Positions 24,634 to 34,003 of a DNA stretch of 64,000 nucleotides are shown here, one piece after another. Position 1 is the first letter of the stretch. Each line of letters begins with the position of its first letter. The position numbers and the translations under genes are program-made. The stretch is from NCBI RefSeq assembly GCF_007748035.1, contig NZ_CP036278.1, positions 3,720,001-3,784,000 of the forward strand, written 5' to 3'. Below the pieces are notes generated by a model. That model was not told the DNA's origin. It saw only the letters and a program-made list of their open reading frames with translations, and searched no databases. Origin of the DNA: Aeoliella mucimassa (lineage in GTDB: Bacteria; Planctomycetota; Planctomycetia; Pirellulales; Lacipirellulaceae).

Positions 24634-26030
24634 TAGCGAATCTCGTACAAGCAAGCGTCGCCCGAGAGTTCGACTTTGAGGAACACCTTGTCGGGCAGCG
24701 GAGCATTGATCGCGGTCCCATTCCAACGAAGCACGTAGTTCGCGTGGTCGCCTTGCACGATGGGGGAGTCTTCGAGTCCGTAGCCAGGGACCTCGGCACC
24801 AGTTTCGTCGAGCAACGCCGCCCGCACCGTGCCTTGCTTGGTGTCGACATTTAGCGAGAAGGGCTGATGCTCGCCAGCGGCAAGCTGCGTAATCACCGCG
24901 CCCGAATTACCTTCTGGGGTGAGGGCTACCAGCCGCCCCACCGTCGAAGTTGCCAGGCCGATGTTGGCCTTGCGGCCGCCGACGTTGTGAGGGCCATCCC
25001 ACCCGCCGTAGAAGAAATCCATTTGCTCGTCCCGCACCACCGGCGGGGCGGCAAACACCATTCCATCATCCCATGTGTCTTTCTCCCCGACCGGCAAGAA
25101 CGCAGTACCAGGGGCGATGCGGTGCCAGATCTTATCGTCGCGACTGTGTGCGAGTTCGATCTCGATCGTTTCGTTGCCTGGCTTGTGATAGATACGCAGC
25201 AGCCCGAAGTACTGACCTTCGTACTTGAAAACCGGCATGCCATACGTTTGCGGTTGCGACTCATCCTCCGCTCGGGGATCGAACACCACTTCGGGAGTCG
25301 ACCACTCGCGGAAGTCGGTGCTTTCACTTCGGCAAATCAACCGATACAGCGCCTTCTCGCCTTGCCATTTCCAGCACTTCGCGTGCACGACGTACTTCTG
25401 CAGCTCCGCGTCGTACATCAAGTCGAGCACGTCGCTCGCCGAGTCGTTGCGTTTCTCCGCGACAAGCCGGGGGGACTCGCAGTCTTCCTGCCAGTGCACT
25501 CCATCCTTCGAGATGGCGGTGTAGGTGCCGCCTCCGCCGTCGTAGGTCGAGCCGTTGCGAATGTCCCAGAAAGCCATCCGATAAGGATGCTCGCCGCCGA
25601 CTTCCTCCGGTACCTTGATGACCGATGGGCTGCAGAGACGCTGCAGCGGCATCACAATATTGTTGTCCTTGTTACCTTCGAATTCGACTAAACCGAGTTG
25701 CGGACGCACCCATTCACGGCCATCCTTGCTCAGGTTGTATAGCACTGGAGTGCGAATGCTGACGCCGCCGTTGAGGGACTGGTACCACCCCTTGTAGGTC
25801 TGCTCTGCTTCGTCGTACGCGAACGAACCATACGCGTAGGGATTCTGCTCCCAACGTTGATCTCCACGGATGACCGGCTCCGGGAGTTTCTCGGCTGGCT
25901 CGACGACCCGCTTCAGCGAGTTTCGCTCGCTCACCTGAGCATCGTCGGCGAACAGCACCACCTCGGCATACACTTGATGGGCGATCGACGAGCCAACAAT
26001 CAGCAACAGAAACAACCTCAAAGCAGCCAT
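24630..26030 (-). CDS. Secreted five-bladed-propeller protein, GH32/43-like
   Basis: This 466-residue secreted protein has signal peptide LRLFLLLIVGSSIAHQVYA. Its body has repeated propeller motifs (NLSKDGREWVRPQLGLVEFEG, AISKDGVHWQEDCESPRLV) as in glycoside-hydrolase-like propeller families. The conserved block GLVEFEGNKDNNIVMP recurs in two genes at 47113 and 48630 (GLHEFNGSKDNNIV and GLYEVDGSDNNHIV), so all three are one paralogous family. The C-terminus is a small beta-sandwich ending CLYEIRY. The ATG at 26030 follows AAAGGG; an in-frame ATG at 26051 is possible. A palindromic operator candidate lies 77 bp upstream. Catalysis is inferred, not shown. Confidence 0.75.
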   Translation of the reverse strand: MAALRLFLLLIVGSSIAHQVYAEVVLFADDAQVSERNSLKRVVEPAEKLPEPVIRGDQRWEQNPYAYGSFAYDEAEQTYKGWYQSLNGGVSIRTPVLYNLSKDGREWVRPQLGLVEFEGNKDNNIVMPLQRLCSPSVIKVPEEVGGEHPYRMAFWDIRNGSTYDGGGGTYTAISKDGVHWQEDCESPRLVAEKRNDSASDVLDLMYDAELQKYVVHAKCWKWQGEKALYRLICRSESTDFREWSTPEVVFDPRAEDESQPQTYGMPVFKYEGQYFGLLRIYHKPGNETIEIELAHSRDDKIWHRIAPGTAFLPVGEKDTWDDGMVFAAPPVVRDEQMDFFYGGWDGPHNVGGRKANIGLATSTVGRLVALTPEGNSGAVITQLAAGEHQPFSLNVDTKQGTVRAALLDETGAEVPGYGLEDSPIVQGDHANYVLRWNGTAINAPLPDKVFLKVELSGDACLYEIRY

Positions 26031-26099
26031 GAAGAACCCTTTGTAGACCATCCAATGTAGCGACAGGATATAGGTGGAACACTACTGCTCCGCCATGTC

Positions 26100-26114
26100 C
26101 ATACAGCCTGTACG
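26100..26114. promoter_or_regulatory. Operator candidate O1 (CATACAGCCTGTACG)
   Basis: This 15-bp near-palindrome matches the motif CATACAGNCTGTATG with two mismatches in the right arm. Its centre is 77 bp before the start of the propeller gene at 26030 (minus strand). Confidence 0.72.
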
Positions 26115-26265
26115 CTACCTGTTCGTTTCATGAGATTCAACCCAAAAGCAGGAAAAACCTCCGGCCGGACGAACTGGTCGACTAAATTGTATTTCTCGAA
26201 CATTTCGTGAAACTTCTCGCTCGCTCAAGGGGAACTAGTCGTGTCCTGATCAGGCGAAATTGACA

Positions 26266-26280
26266 CATACAGGCTGTTCG
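26266..26280. promoter_or_regulatory. Operator candidate O2 (CATACAGGCTGTTCG)
   Basis: The left arm is perfect and the right arm is CTGTTCG. The centre lies 67 bp before the HEAT-like gene at 26340 (plus strand). O1 and O2 are 166 bp apart in one divergent intergenic region, one for each direction. Confidence 0.7.
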
Positions 26281-26339
26281 TCCACAATGCGTTTTCACGC
26301 CCCACTGCCTGGCGCGCATCAACTCGAAGGAGGCACTCC

Positions 26340-27347
26340 ATGCCCGGAGTCAAACGTGCGGTTTTTCTGAGTTTGTTCCTCTGCTCGCTCGGTTCCATTT
26401 GCTCAGCGGCCGAGCCCTCGCAGCAACTACTCCGGACGGCGGCCGAAATCCAAGACCTGGCGATCAAGGCCCTGCAAACGGGGCTGAAAGCCGAGAAGTT
26501 CTGGGTCCGCGTGCATGCGGCCGAGTTCCTGCTCGACCTCGGGCAGAGCGATTCGCTCGAAGCCACCGTGAGTCGTGAGCTCGAAGAAAACGGACAGAAA
26601 AGCCCCGAGCGAATCGGCGCCTGGCGGTTAGCCTATCGCATGGCCGACTCCGCGCAGGCTCGCGACATCTTTGAACACAAGATCCTAAGCGTGGCCAAAG
26701 ATGCCTCAGCGACCGATCATCTGCACGCGGTCGAAACCCTGGCGAAGCTCAACATTCAATTGCCCGAGAGCGAACTGCAGGGCATCCTCGCCATCACTCG
26801 CGAAGCAGGCACTGATGAGCACGCGTTCGGACTTTGGCTCGCGGTCGTTCAGCGCGATAACGGCAATCGCGAGCAACTGCAGGAGCAACTTGCCTCGCTG
26901 ATGCTGAGCGACGACCAGATCACAAAGCTCCGCTCGGCTTACGCCTTGTGGAGCCTATCGAACGAGTCGCCGATGGTCCGCGACATCATCATCGACGCCG
27001 GCGTGCGATCGGCCGAACAGGAACTCAAAACCGAACTCGAGAAAATGGCCGGCGCCCGCAACATGGCTACCGCCTGGAAAGTGGCACGCTTGTTTGGAGT
27101 CGACGACGACATCGAAGCGGGCAAAGAGGCCAGCATTCAGAAGTTCAGCACCGCCTTGAAGCAAGGTGCCGATCAGTCGCAAGAAGTCGCCAAGATTCTC
27201 TCCGACACGCTGGCCGAGCTTGGTTCCCCGGAAGATCGCGAGCGGTTGCTCAAATACCTGGCGGCCGACCACGACGACTTGCGCGTGAGTGCGGCGCACG
27301 CCCTGCTACGCATTCAGATTCGCATGTCGAACGACGACAAACGTTAA
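26340..27347 (+). CDS. Secreted alpha-helical HEAT-like repeat protein
   Basis: This 335-residue protein has a signal peptide (AVFLSLFLCSLGSICSA) and an all-alpha body with HEAT/armadillo-like helix pairs (VRVHAAEFLLDLGQ, DHLHAVETLAKLNIQ, KLRSAYALWSLSNE, DLRVSAAHALLRIQ). Such repeats usually bind other proteins or scaffold complexes. No catalytic motif is seen. It has the strongest ribosome binding site in the window (AAGGAGG at 26327-26333, 6 nt before ATG), suggesting high expression. An operator candidate 67 bp upstream links it to the divergent propeller gene and to the GntR-LacI regulon. Its role in saccharide use is inferred from that context only. Confidence 0.8.
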   Translation: MPGVKRAVFLSLFLCSLGSICSAAEPSQQLLRTAAEIQDLAIKALQTGLKAEKFWVRVHAAEFLLDLGQSDSLEATVSRELEENGQKSPERIGAWRLAYRMADSAQARDIFEHKILSVAKDASATDHLHAVETLAKLNIQLPESELQGILAITREAGTDEHAFGLWLAVVQRDNGNREQLQEQLASLMLSDDQITKLRSAYALWSLSNESPMVRDIIIDAGVRSAEQELKTELEKMAGARNMATAWKVARLFGVDDDIEAGKEASIQKFSTALKQGADQSQEVAKILSDTLAELGSPEDRERLLKYLAADHDDLRVSAAHALLRIQIRMSNDDKR

Positions 27348-27419
27348 TTTAAGCACAGGCGGCGACCCTGGTGCGTTCTTCCAACTCCTCACGCCTGCTG
27401 CAGGCATGTTATTTGCGCA

Positions 27420-29777
27420 CTAACTCACCAGCCGTGCGAACCCCGTTTGCCGCGGTCCTCCTGGTAATCGCTGCTCGACGTCGCCTTGCCGCAAGGCCTC
27501 GGCTACCTGGCTTAATGCATCGTTGGCTTGCTGCATGAACTGCTCGACATGCTCCTCGCGGTGGGCCAAGGTGGGATAGAACCCCGCGCCCGCTAGCACT
27601 CCGCGTTTGAGCATTTCGACGGTAAACAGCGTTCCCACCGCCGCGGCTTGTTCGCACTCAAGACTCAAGTGCTGCAGGGCGTCTCGGCCGCTGATGCGTA
27701 GCGGCAACTCGTAGCGGTCAGCAAGCTCCAACAGCCGACCACGAAACTCACGCCCCACGTGGGCCAACTGCTGGTGGACCTGCTGTTGCTCCAGCTTGGT
27801 GATGGTCGCTAGCGCGGCGGTTGGACCAATGGCTTCGGTCCAATAAGTGCTCGAGATAAACGTCTGCTGAAACGCTTCCATCACGCCCTGCGTGCCGATG
27901 ATGGCAGCCATCGGAAAGCCATTGCTCATCGACTTGGCGAACACCGCCATGTCGGGCGTGATGCCGGCTTGCAAATGGAAACCACCAAGGTTGAACCGCC
28001 AGCCGCTGGTGATTTCGTCGAATATCAGCACAGCCCCGCACTCGTCGCAAAGTGTCCGCACACCTGATAGGAATCCTGCTTCCGGCTCGGTGTAGCGGAA
28101 AGGCTCCATGATCACCGCGGCCAGGCGGTCGCCTTTGGTTGAGACGATCTGCCGAAGCTCCTCCAACTGATTGTACCCGAATGGCACCACGGTGCCTGCC
28201 AGCCCGATTGGCACCCCGCTCGGTTCCAGCCCTGGCAACAGATGCTGCTGCAACCGGTCGCTTTGACTCCCCTCGGAGGTTGGCAAGTTGGTCGCCAGGT
28301 ACCAATCGCTCCACCCGTGGTATCCACAAAACGCGACGAGGTCGCGTCCGGTAGATGCGCGGGCGACACGAATCGCCACCGCGTTTGCCTCGCCGCCGGT
28401 GCGAGTGAACCGCGCCCGCTCGGCCCATGGATGGATCGCAAGCAGTCGTTCGGCAAGTTCCACTTCTTCAGGCGCATTCTGCGAACACATCGATCCCCGC
28501 CGCACCCGGTTGATCACCGCTGCATTCACCTCGGGATCGGCGAATCCCAACAAGCACGCACCAATGCCAGAAGTACTGAAGTCGAGAAATTTACGACCGC
28601 CGAGGTCGACCACTTCGCATCCTTGAGCCTGACGATAATAGGCCGGCCAGGCGTTGGGAGCAAACATCTCGGGTCGTTTGCTGAGCAGTTGCGTCCCGCC
28701 TGGAATCAACTGCTTCGCGTGCTGGTAAAGATCGTGCGTAGCGGTAGGCGACGACACATCGAGCCCCAGCAACCTGCGGGCGTTACCTTGCATCACCAGT
28801 TCCACTTCATGCTTGCTCAGTCCAGCGCGATGAAACGCAGTGACCAGTGCTTTTAGCGATTCGATTCCCACAAGCGTTGGGTGCACGTCGCCTGCAGAGC
28901 AATGCTGAATCGCGGTTTCGTCCAGCCAAATGAAACGGTCGCCGACGCTCACCGCTCGACCGAGCATCTCGCTCACCGGGAAGTCGCTACCGAACAACAA
29001 GTGTTCTGGGCCGAACTCAGTCAGGATGGCATCGAACGCCGGGGCTTCGCATATCACGGAGGTATCGAAGTAAACGTTGGTTAGCGCCCGAAGTGCTGCG
29101 ACGCCACGCACGGTGTGGTCGCTGCAAAATCCACGCCCAGCATGGGCGAGCACCAGCCGGGCGTTGGGATAGCGGGCGGAGTGTTCCAACAAGTACGCCT
29201 GGTTTCCGCGATCGGCCAAGGCATGCTGCTTGACCAGGTGCAGCATGATCACCAACTTATAAGCGTCGGCAAGCTCCCAACACCACTCCGGCAAGAACTC
29301 CCCCACCTCGGCCTCTTGAGTTTGCGGACGCTCCGCATAGCAGTGATAGACTTTGAAGCCGGACACGTACTGCGGATGCTCGACGATCTGCGACTCAACT
29401 TCTCTTCGTTCGTCGCTAGGCGTCACGAGTAACAAGGCCTTGGACTCGCGGGAGTTTGCGACCTCGGAGAGCACAAAATCGTTGGCTGCGGCGATGTCGA
29501 TCCCACGCTTTGGATAGGCGAAAAACAATCCCGCGGTTGGCGAGCACTCCCCCATCCATTCGTCGAGCGATGCCTGCCAATGTTCGATTCCAACCCAACT
29601 ATCACGATTGCCGAGATGGTCAGGCAGAGAGCTGCTCCCATGATCGCGATAGTACAGGTGGGCGTGGAAGTCGAAGCAGGTGCTAGGTAGATAGTCGTGA
29701 CAGGCCTCACGGAGTAGTTGCGTATTCTCTTCGAATACCGCCCGAGTTTTGTCTGTCAGCCGACGTTGCTCTACCAT
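27420..29777 (-). CDS. Fusion of amidohydrolase and class III aminotransferase
   Basis: This 785-residue protein joins two enzymes. The first 345 or so residues are an amidohydrolase-type TIM barrel with a metal HxH (FDFHAHLYYRDHG) and GSDFPVSEML near its end. From about residue 355 to the end it is a PLP-dependent class III aminotransferase of the glutamate-1-semialdehyde-aminomutase type (IPGGTQLLSKRPEMF, TRTGGEANAVAIRVARA, IFDEITSGWR, and the PLP lysine in FAKSMSNGFP). The ATG at 29777 overlaps the SDR stop (ATGGTAG), so translation is coupled; an alternative TTG is at 29786. It is the last gene of the operon. Fusion suggests that the two act on one pathway, perhaps hydrolysing an amide or lactone and transaminating the product. 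The substrate is unknown. Confidence 0.85.
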   Translation of the reverse strand: MVEQRRLTDKTRAVFEENTQLLREACHDYLPSTCFDFHAHLYYRDHGSSSLPDHLGNRDSWVGIEHWQASLDEWMGECSPTAGLFFAYPKRGIDIAAANDFVLSEVANSRESKALLLVTPSDERREVESQIVEHPQYVSGFKVYHCYAERPQTQEAEVGEFLPEWCWELADAYKLVIMLHLVKQHALADRGNQAYLLEHSARYPNARLVLAHAGRGFCSDHTVRGVAALRALTNVYFDTSVICEAPAFDAILTEFGPEHLLFGSDFPVSEMLGRAVSVGDRFIWLDETAIQHCSAGDVHPTLVGIESLKALVTAFHRAGLSKHEVELVMQGNARRLLGLDVSSPTATHDLYQHAKQLIPGGTQLLSKRPEMFAPNAWPAYYRQAQGCEVVDLGGRKFLDFSTSGIGACLLGFADPEVNAAVINRVRRGSMCSQNAPEEVELAERLLAIHPWAERARFTRTGGEANAVAIRVARASTGRDLVAFCGYHGWSDWYLATNLPTSEGSQSDRLQQHLLPGLEPSGVPIGLAGTVVPFGYNQLEELRQIVSTKGDRLAAVIMEPFRYTEPEAGFLSGVRTLCDECGAVLIFDEITSGWRFNLGGFHLQAGITPDMAVFAKSMSNGFPMAAIIGTQGVMEAFQQTFISSTYWTEAIGPTAALATITKLEQQQVHQQLAHVGREFRGRLLELADRYELPLRISGRDALQHLSLECEQAAAVGTLFTVEMLKRGVLAGAGFYPTLAHREEHVEQFMQQANDALSQVAEALRQGDVEQRLPGGPRQTGFARLVS

Positions 29778-30571
29778 GCGGTCCAACCTCCATCGACCAT
29801 AAGATTATGCCCCGTGACGTACGAACTCGCGTCGCTACAGAGAAAAACCAAGGGACCGCCAATCTCTTCGGCTCGACCGATGCGTCCCATCGGCGATTTC
29901 TGCTCGAGCCTGGCGACTAGCTCCGCAGGGGCTCCCTCGGGATTAGGAAACGGCCCAGGGCTCAACGCGTTCACGCGAATGCGATCCTTGGCCCAGTACA
30001 CCGAGAGATGTCGCACCATCTGGGCGACCCCCCCTTTCAGGCATTGGTAGGCGACCGAGCTAGCGGGGCCGATGCCGTCGTAGACTTCGGGATACGAAGC
30101 GACGCGACCGTACATCGAGCCGAGCATCACGATGCTGCCTGGCATCTGTTTCGCGACCGCAGCATCGCGAAACAACCGCGCCAACAAAAAGTAGCCGGTC
30201 GCGTTTCGCATCTGTTGGTCGAAGCCGGGTCCGTCGACAGTGGTCCAGTCGCGTGCGTCGAGAATATGACCATTGTTCACCAACACATCGATCGCGCCGG
30301 CGCGCGAGATTGCGTCGCTAAATCCCTGCTCGATCGCCTGGTCGTCGCGATAATCGAGGGCGACACCTAGGTGCTCGACTCCTGATCGGTTCTGCAACGC
30401 GTCGGCCACTTGCTGTGCTCGCGATTCACTGCGACTGCCGACTACTACTCTAGCGCCGGCCGCCGCCAGGCTGTTGCAGAACGCGAGCCCCAGGTAACCG
30501 CTACCTCCAGTGACCAACGCAGTCTTTCCCGCTAAATCGAATGGCGAAGTGGGTTCCGTCGGTTTCGACAT
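29771..30571 (-). CDS. Short-chain dehydrogenase/reductase
   Basis: This 266-residue NAD(P)-dependent SDR has the cofactor loop TGGSGYLG at 21-28, Ser152 in MLGSMYG, and the catalytic pair Tyr175/Lys179 in YQCLKGG. The usual NNAG is shortened to NNG (VNNGHI), a small deviation. The C-terminal IGGPLVFLCSDASSYVTGHNLMVDGG is standard. The likely role is oxidation or reduction of a hydroxyl or keto sugar acid in the catabolic pathway encoded around it; which one is unknown. It starts 9 nt after the preceding amidohydrolase gene and overlaps the next gene by 7 nt. Confidence 0.9.
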   Translation of the reverse strand: MSKPTEPTSPFDLAGKTALVTGGSGYLGLAFCNSLAAAGARVVVGSRSESRAQQVADALQNRSGVEHLGVALDYRDDQAIEQGFSDAISRAGAIDVLVNNGHILDARDWTTVDGPGFDQQMRNATGYFLLARLFRDAAVAKQMPGSIVMLGSMYGRVASYPEVYDGIGPASSVAYQCLKGGVAQMVRHLSVYWAKDRIRVNALSPGPFPNPEGAPAELVARLEQKSPMGRIGRAEEIGGPLVFLCSDASSYVTGHNLMVDGGWTAW

Positions 30572-30580
30572 AGGATTGCC

Positions 30581-31432
30581 TTACTTGAGTCCGAGCAGTT
30601 GGAGTGAATCACGGTGGATCATCGCGTCGATCGCCTCGACGGATAGTTTTGGCAACTGTGTTCCTTCCGTGATGTCGTTGAGTCGATACAATCCATCGAT
30701 CGTATCCTTCACTCCCGCAAAGGGATAATCGGTTCCGAACAACAGCTTATCCCACACCCCGTATTCCTGTACCAGCATCAAGCTGTGGAACAGTTGCCAA
30801 GGACGATAGTAAAGAGCACTGATATCGGCAAACAAGTTGGGATGCTTGCGAATCACAGCAATGCACTCCCCTTCGTAAGGATGGCCAAGGTGGGCCAAGA
30901 TGGCTTGCACTTCCGGGTAGCGAATGGCGACTTCGTCCATTAGTTGAGGCAACGTATAGCGAATCGGTGCCTGACTGACAAACGTTGTGCCGGTGTGCAA
31001 GAGCACTGGCAGGCGATGCTCTTGCACGTATTGCCAAAATGCACCAAGGGCGGGATCGTCGGGCGAGAAGCCTGCGTACATCGGCATGAGCTTCACCCCG
31101 CGGAGCCCGAGTTCCTGATGCCCTCGACGAAGCTCACGATCCCAGTTCGGCTCGGCGAGGTCGAGACTCATGAACCCGATAAGCTCCGAGGGAGCTTGGG
31201 CGACATAGCTGGCGACATAGTCGTCGTCGACCCACACGCCGCTGAGCCGGGCTTTGCCACCGAATACGATCGTGGTTACCTGCTCGTTTTCCGGCAGGCT
31301 CGCGCGATAGTGCTCCAACTCGGTGGTTAGTTCGGGAGTATCTCCCCCGCGGGCGCGTGCTGCTTGCTTGATAAAGTCGGGCGTGAGATGTTGAGCCATG
31401 TCCCACGCGTGCGAATGGACGTCGACAATCAT
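30581..31432 (-). CDS. Amidohydrolase (amidohydrolase-2 / metal-dependent hydrolase)
   Basis: This 283-residue TIM-barrel hydrolase carries the metal-binding VDVHSHAWD (HxH) at the N-terminus, LLHTGTTF, LAHLGHPYEGE and LFGTDYPFAG (Asp) near the C-terminus, as in the ACMSD/lactonase-like amidohydrolase-2 family. It may open a lactone or hydrolyse or decarboxylate a ring. It is related to the N-terminal half of the fusion protein at the end of the operon. The ATG at 31432 lies 2 nt after the stop of the aminotransferase gene. Confidence 0.86.
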   Translation of the reverse strand: MIVDVHSHAWDMAQHLTPDFIKQAARARGGDTPELTTELEHYRASLPENEQVTTIVFGGKARLSGVWVDDDYVASYVAQAPSELIGFMSLDLAEPNWDRELRRGHQELGLRGVKLMPMYAGFSPDDPALGAFWQYVQEHRLPVLLHTGTTFVSQAPIRYTLPQLMDEVAIRYPEVQAILAHLGHPYEGECIAVIRKHPNLFADISALYYRPWQLFHSLMLVQEYGVWDKLLFGTDYPFAGVKDTIDGLYRLNDITEGTQLPKLSVEAIDAMIHRDSLQLLGLK

Positions 31433-31434
31433 AC

Positions 31435-32811
31435 TTACTCTCCATGCTCAACGAGCGATTGCACCACCTGATCGATCACATCGAGGGTATTGGCGATATC
31501 GGTCGAAGTATGCGCGGCGCTCACGCTGCCTTGCTTGGTTGGTTTGGGGAAGTGGTAGATTCCACGCTCGATCAACGCCTGGCGGTACTTGGCATCAAAA
31601 GCAAAATCGTGCGACGTAATCAACTCCCACCAATTGGTCGGAGCCTGGCTGCCAAAGTACGCTACGTGGGCACTCCCCTGACGGACAACTTGGGCTTCAA
31701 CCCCTTGGCGACTGAAGATGTCGCGCATACCGGAGACCAGGGTCTCGGTCTGTTGGTCGAGCTGAGCGTACAGCTGCAACGAAGGATCACTGAGCTTCTT
31801 CAAACAAGCCAGCGACGCAGTAACCGGAATCGGATGCGCGTTGTAAGTGCCAGCCACCAATACTCGGCGATTGGGATCGGGGTCGACTGCCAGCTCCAGC
31901 AATTCGGCCTTACCAGCGAGGGCGGCAATTGGATAGCCGTTGGCCATTGCTTTGCCAAACGTCGACAAGTCGGGCGTGACACCGGCCACTTCCTGGTAGC
32001 CGCCGAGCGAAGCGCGGAAGCCGGTTTTCACTTCGTCAAACACCAACACAAAACCGTACTGGTCGGCAAGCTGACGCAGCCCCTCAAGATACCCAGGAGC
32101 GGGAGGAATGACCCCCACGTTCTGCAACACCGGCTCCATCACCAACGCGGCGATCGCGTATTTCTTGACCATCGCCTCGACTGCTTCGAGATCGTTGTAC
32201 TCCACTGGATGCAACAAATCGAGTTCGGCTTGAGGAATGCCGGCCGTCATCGGGCACTTGGGATACTCGCCCCCCACGACGGGTTTGCCGCCGAGAGCCT
32301 CGACCGAGTCCATCAAGTTAATCGCCACTACGTTTTGATTGCCGTTATAACCACCTTGCATCAAGATCACGTGATCGCGACCAGTAAACGCGCGGGCGAC
32401 ACGAATGGACTGCGCAGTGGCTTCGGACCCAGAATTATAGAACTGAACTCGCTCCATCGTTGGAACGCACTTCAGAAACAGCTCGGCCAGGGTGCCTTCC
32501 TGCTCGGTCGGACCGGAGCCATAATTGCTGAGCCCTTGCTCCATGGCAGCAACGACCGCCGCGTTTACGTCGGGGTCGCTATGGCCAAGGATGTAAGGTG
32601 CGAATCCAGCATGGTAATCGATGTATTTTTTGCCATCGACATCCCACATGTACGCACCACTTGCTTTGGCAAAAGCGATAGCAGGCGACGTTGCCCGGTT
32701 GACCGAGGCCATGCCGCCGGGGATCCATTGTTTATTGCGTTCTAATAGCTGCTGCGACCGGCTAGCAGTTGCCGACGAAGCCGCACTCGTGGCAGTAGAT
32801 AGGGAACTCAT
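31435..32811 (-). CDS. Class III PLP-dependent aminotransferase
   Basis: This 458-residue enzyme has fold type I features: [22 protein letters not shown] (126-147), [11 protein letters not shown] (Asp259) and the PLP lysine Lys287 in [10 protein letters not shown]. It resembles glutamate-1-semialdehyde aminomutases, but its place in a catabolic operon argues for transamination of a pathway intermediate. It is a paralogue of the C-terminal half of the operon's fusion protein, so the operon has two such activities. Its ATG overlaps the stop of the D-threonine-aldolase-like gene by 4 nt (ATGA). Confidence 0.9.
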
Positions 32812-33992
32812 CGTGATTTTCCTCTCGCGTCGATGGGTAGTTCAATGGGAGATTGTTCGCTGCCAAACCACCACGCTTCATTGGTAAGGTTGATGACAGG
32901 GCAAATATGATTGGGCACGATCTGAACGCGCTCGCCAAGCTTCGGCGCGCGATCGCACTCACCGATGGCGACCTGCGCGTGCTCTTCGCTCAGTGCAGTG
33001 ATCACCGCTTGGGGATAGTCGGGCAGGAAGCCATGTCCGGAATCGGGAGCAGGAATGCAGCGATCGATCGCTAGCGCCTTACTGCCGGAGTCGAGCACCA
33101 CTTGGCCTGGCACCGCAGTGCTAACCACCGTGGCTATCACGCGGGCCGCACACGAATTGAATTCACAGAAGCCGCCCCGCACGGTATTCATGTCGTTGTA
33201 CACATAAGTGCCCGAGCGGATTTCAGTGACCGACTTCACTAGATGCGACTGGTAGGCAGTGGGAGTCGAACCAGCAGATACGATTTCGGCTGCGAATCCC
33301 TTACTGGCCCACAATTGCAGGTGACTGTCGATGATGTCCGCAACCACCTCAAGCGGCTGCTGCTGCTCACCCGGCGGTGCCCACACATGCCCTGGATATA
33401 CAAACAATCCGGCCAAGTGCAGATTGGTCGCTCGGTCGACTTGCTCGGCCAAAGCCAGGCTTTCGGCAGGCGTCGAAACACCGGTGCGGCCCATACCGAC
33501 ATCCGCGTCAACCAGCACCCGCAGCGGCAACTTCGCACTACTAGACGCTTCGATGAGGCACTCGACCGCTTGCTGCGAGTCGACCGTGAACAGGCCGCTG
33601 GCCGATTGCTGCGGATCGCCAGCAATGCGACGCGCGCCAGGCGAAATCGCGGGATATGCGATTAAGCGATCGATCTCGCTGCTAGCGAATGTCTCGAACT
33701 CACCAGCTTTCGCGACCGTAAGTCCAATCGCTCCCGCATCGCATTGAAACTGCGCCAACACGCGCGACTTATGCGTCTTTGTATGAGGTCGGAACTTCAC
33801 TCCCTTTGACTGGCAGTATTCGCTCAAGCGACGAATATTCTGCAGCACCATCGCTCCATCAATCGCCAAATACGGCGTTGCCAGTCGATCGTATTCCAAC
33901 ACCTGTGGCCATGTGCATGGCTTCGCAGCCAACTCGGCGTAGGGGCCGACGTCGCACAGCTTGGCGGTGCTTTCGCTTGAAATTGCTTGCAT
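32808..33992 (-). CDS. D-threonine aldolase / D-serine dehydratase-like PLP enzyme
   Basis: This 394-residue fold-type-III PLP enzyme has the alanine-racemase N-terminal barrel with the family lysine motif RPHTKTHK (Lys72), GMGRTGV and VSAGSTPT, and a C-terminal metal site [10 protein letters not shown] (His and Cys). These are the features of the DSD1 group, which cleaves or dehydrates D-beta-hydroxy amino acids such as D-threonine, D-serine or 3-hydroxyaspartate. The ATG at 33992 is used because the frame becomes coding-like there; GAGAG is upstream. With two aminotransferases and a dipeptidase in the same operon it points to an amino-acid-like or amino-sugar-acid substrate. Confidence 0.87.
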
Positions 33993-34003
33993 AATAACTC
34001 TCT

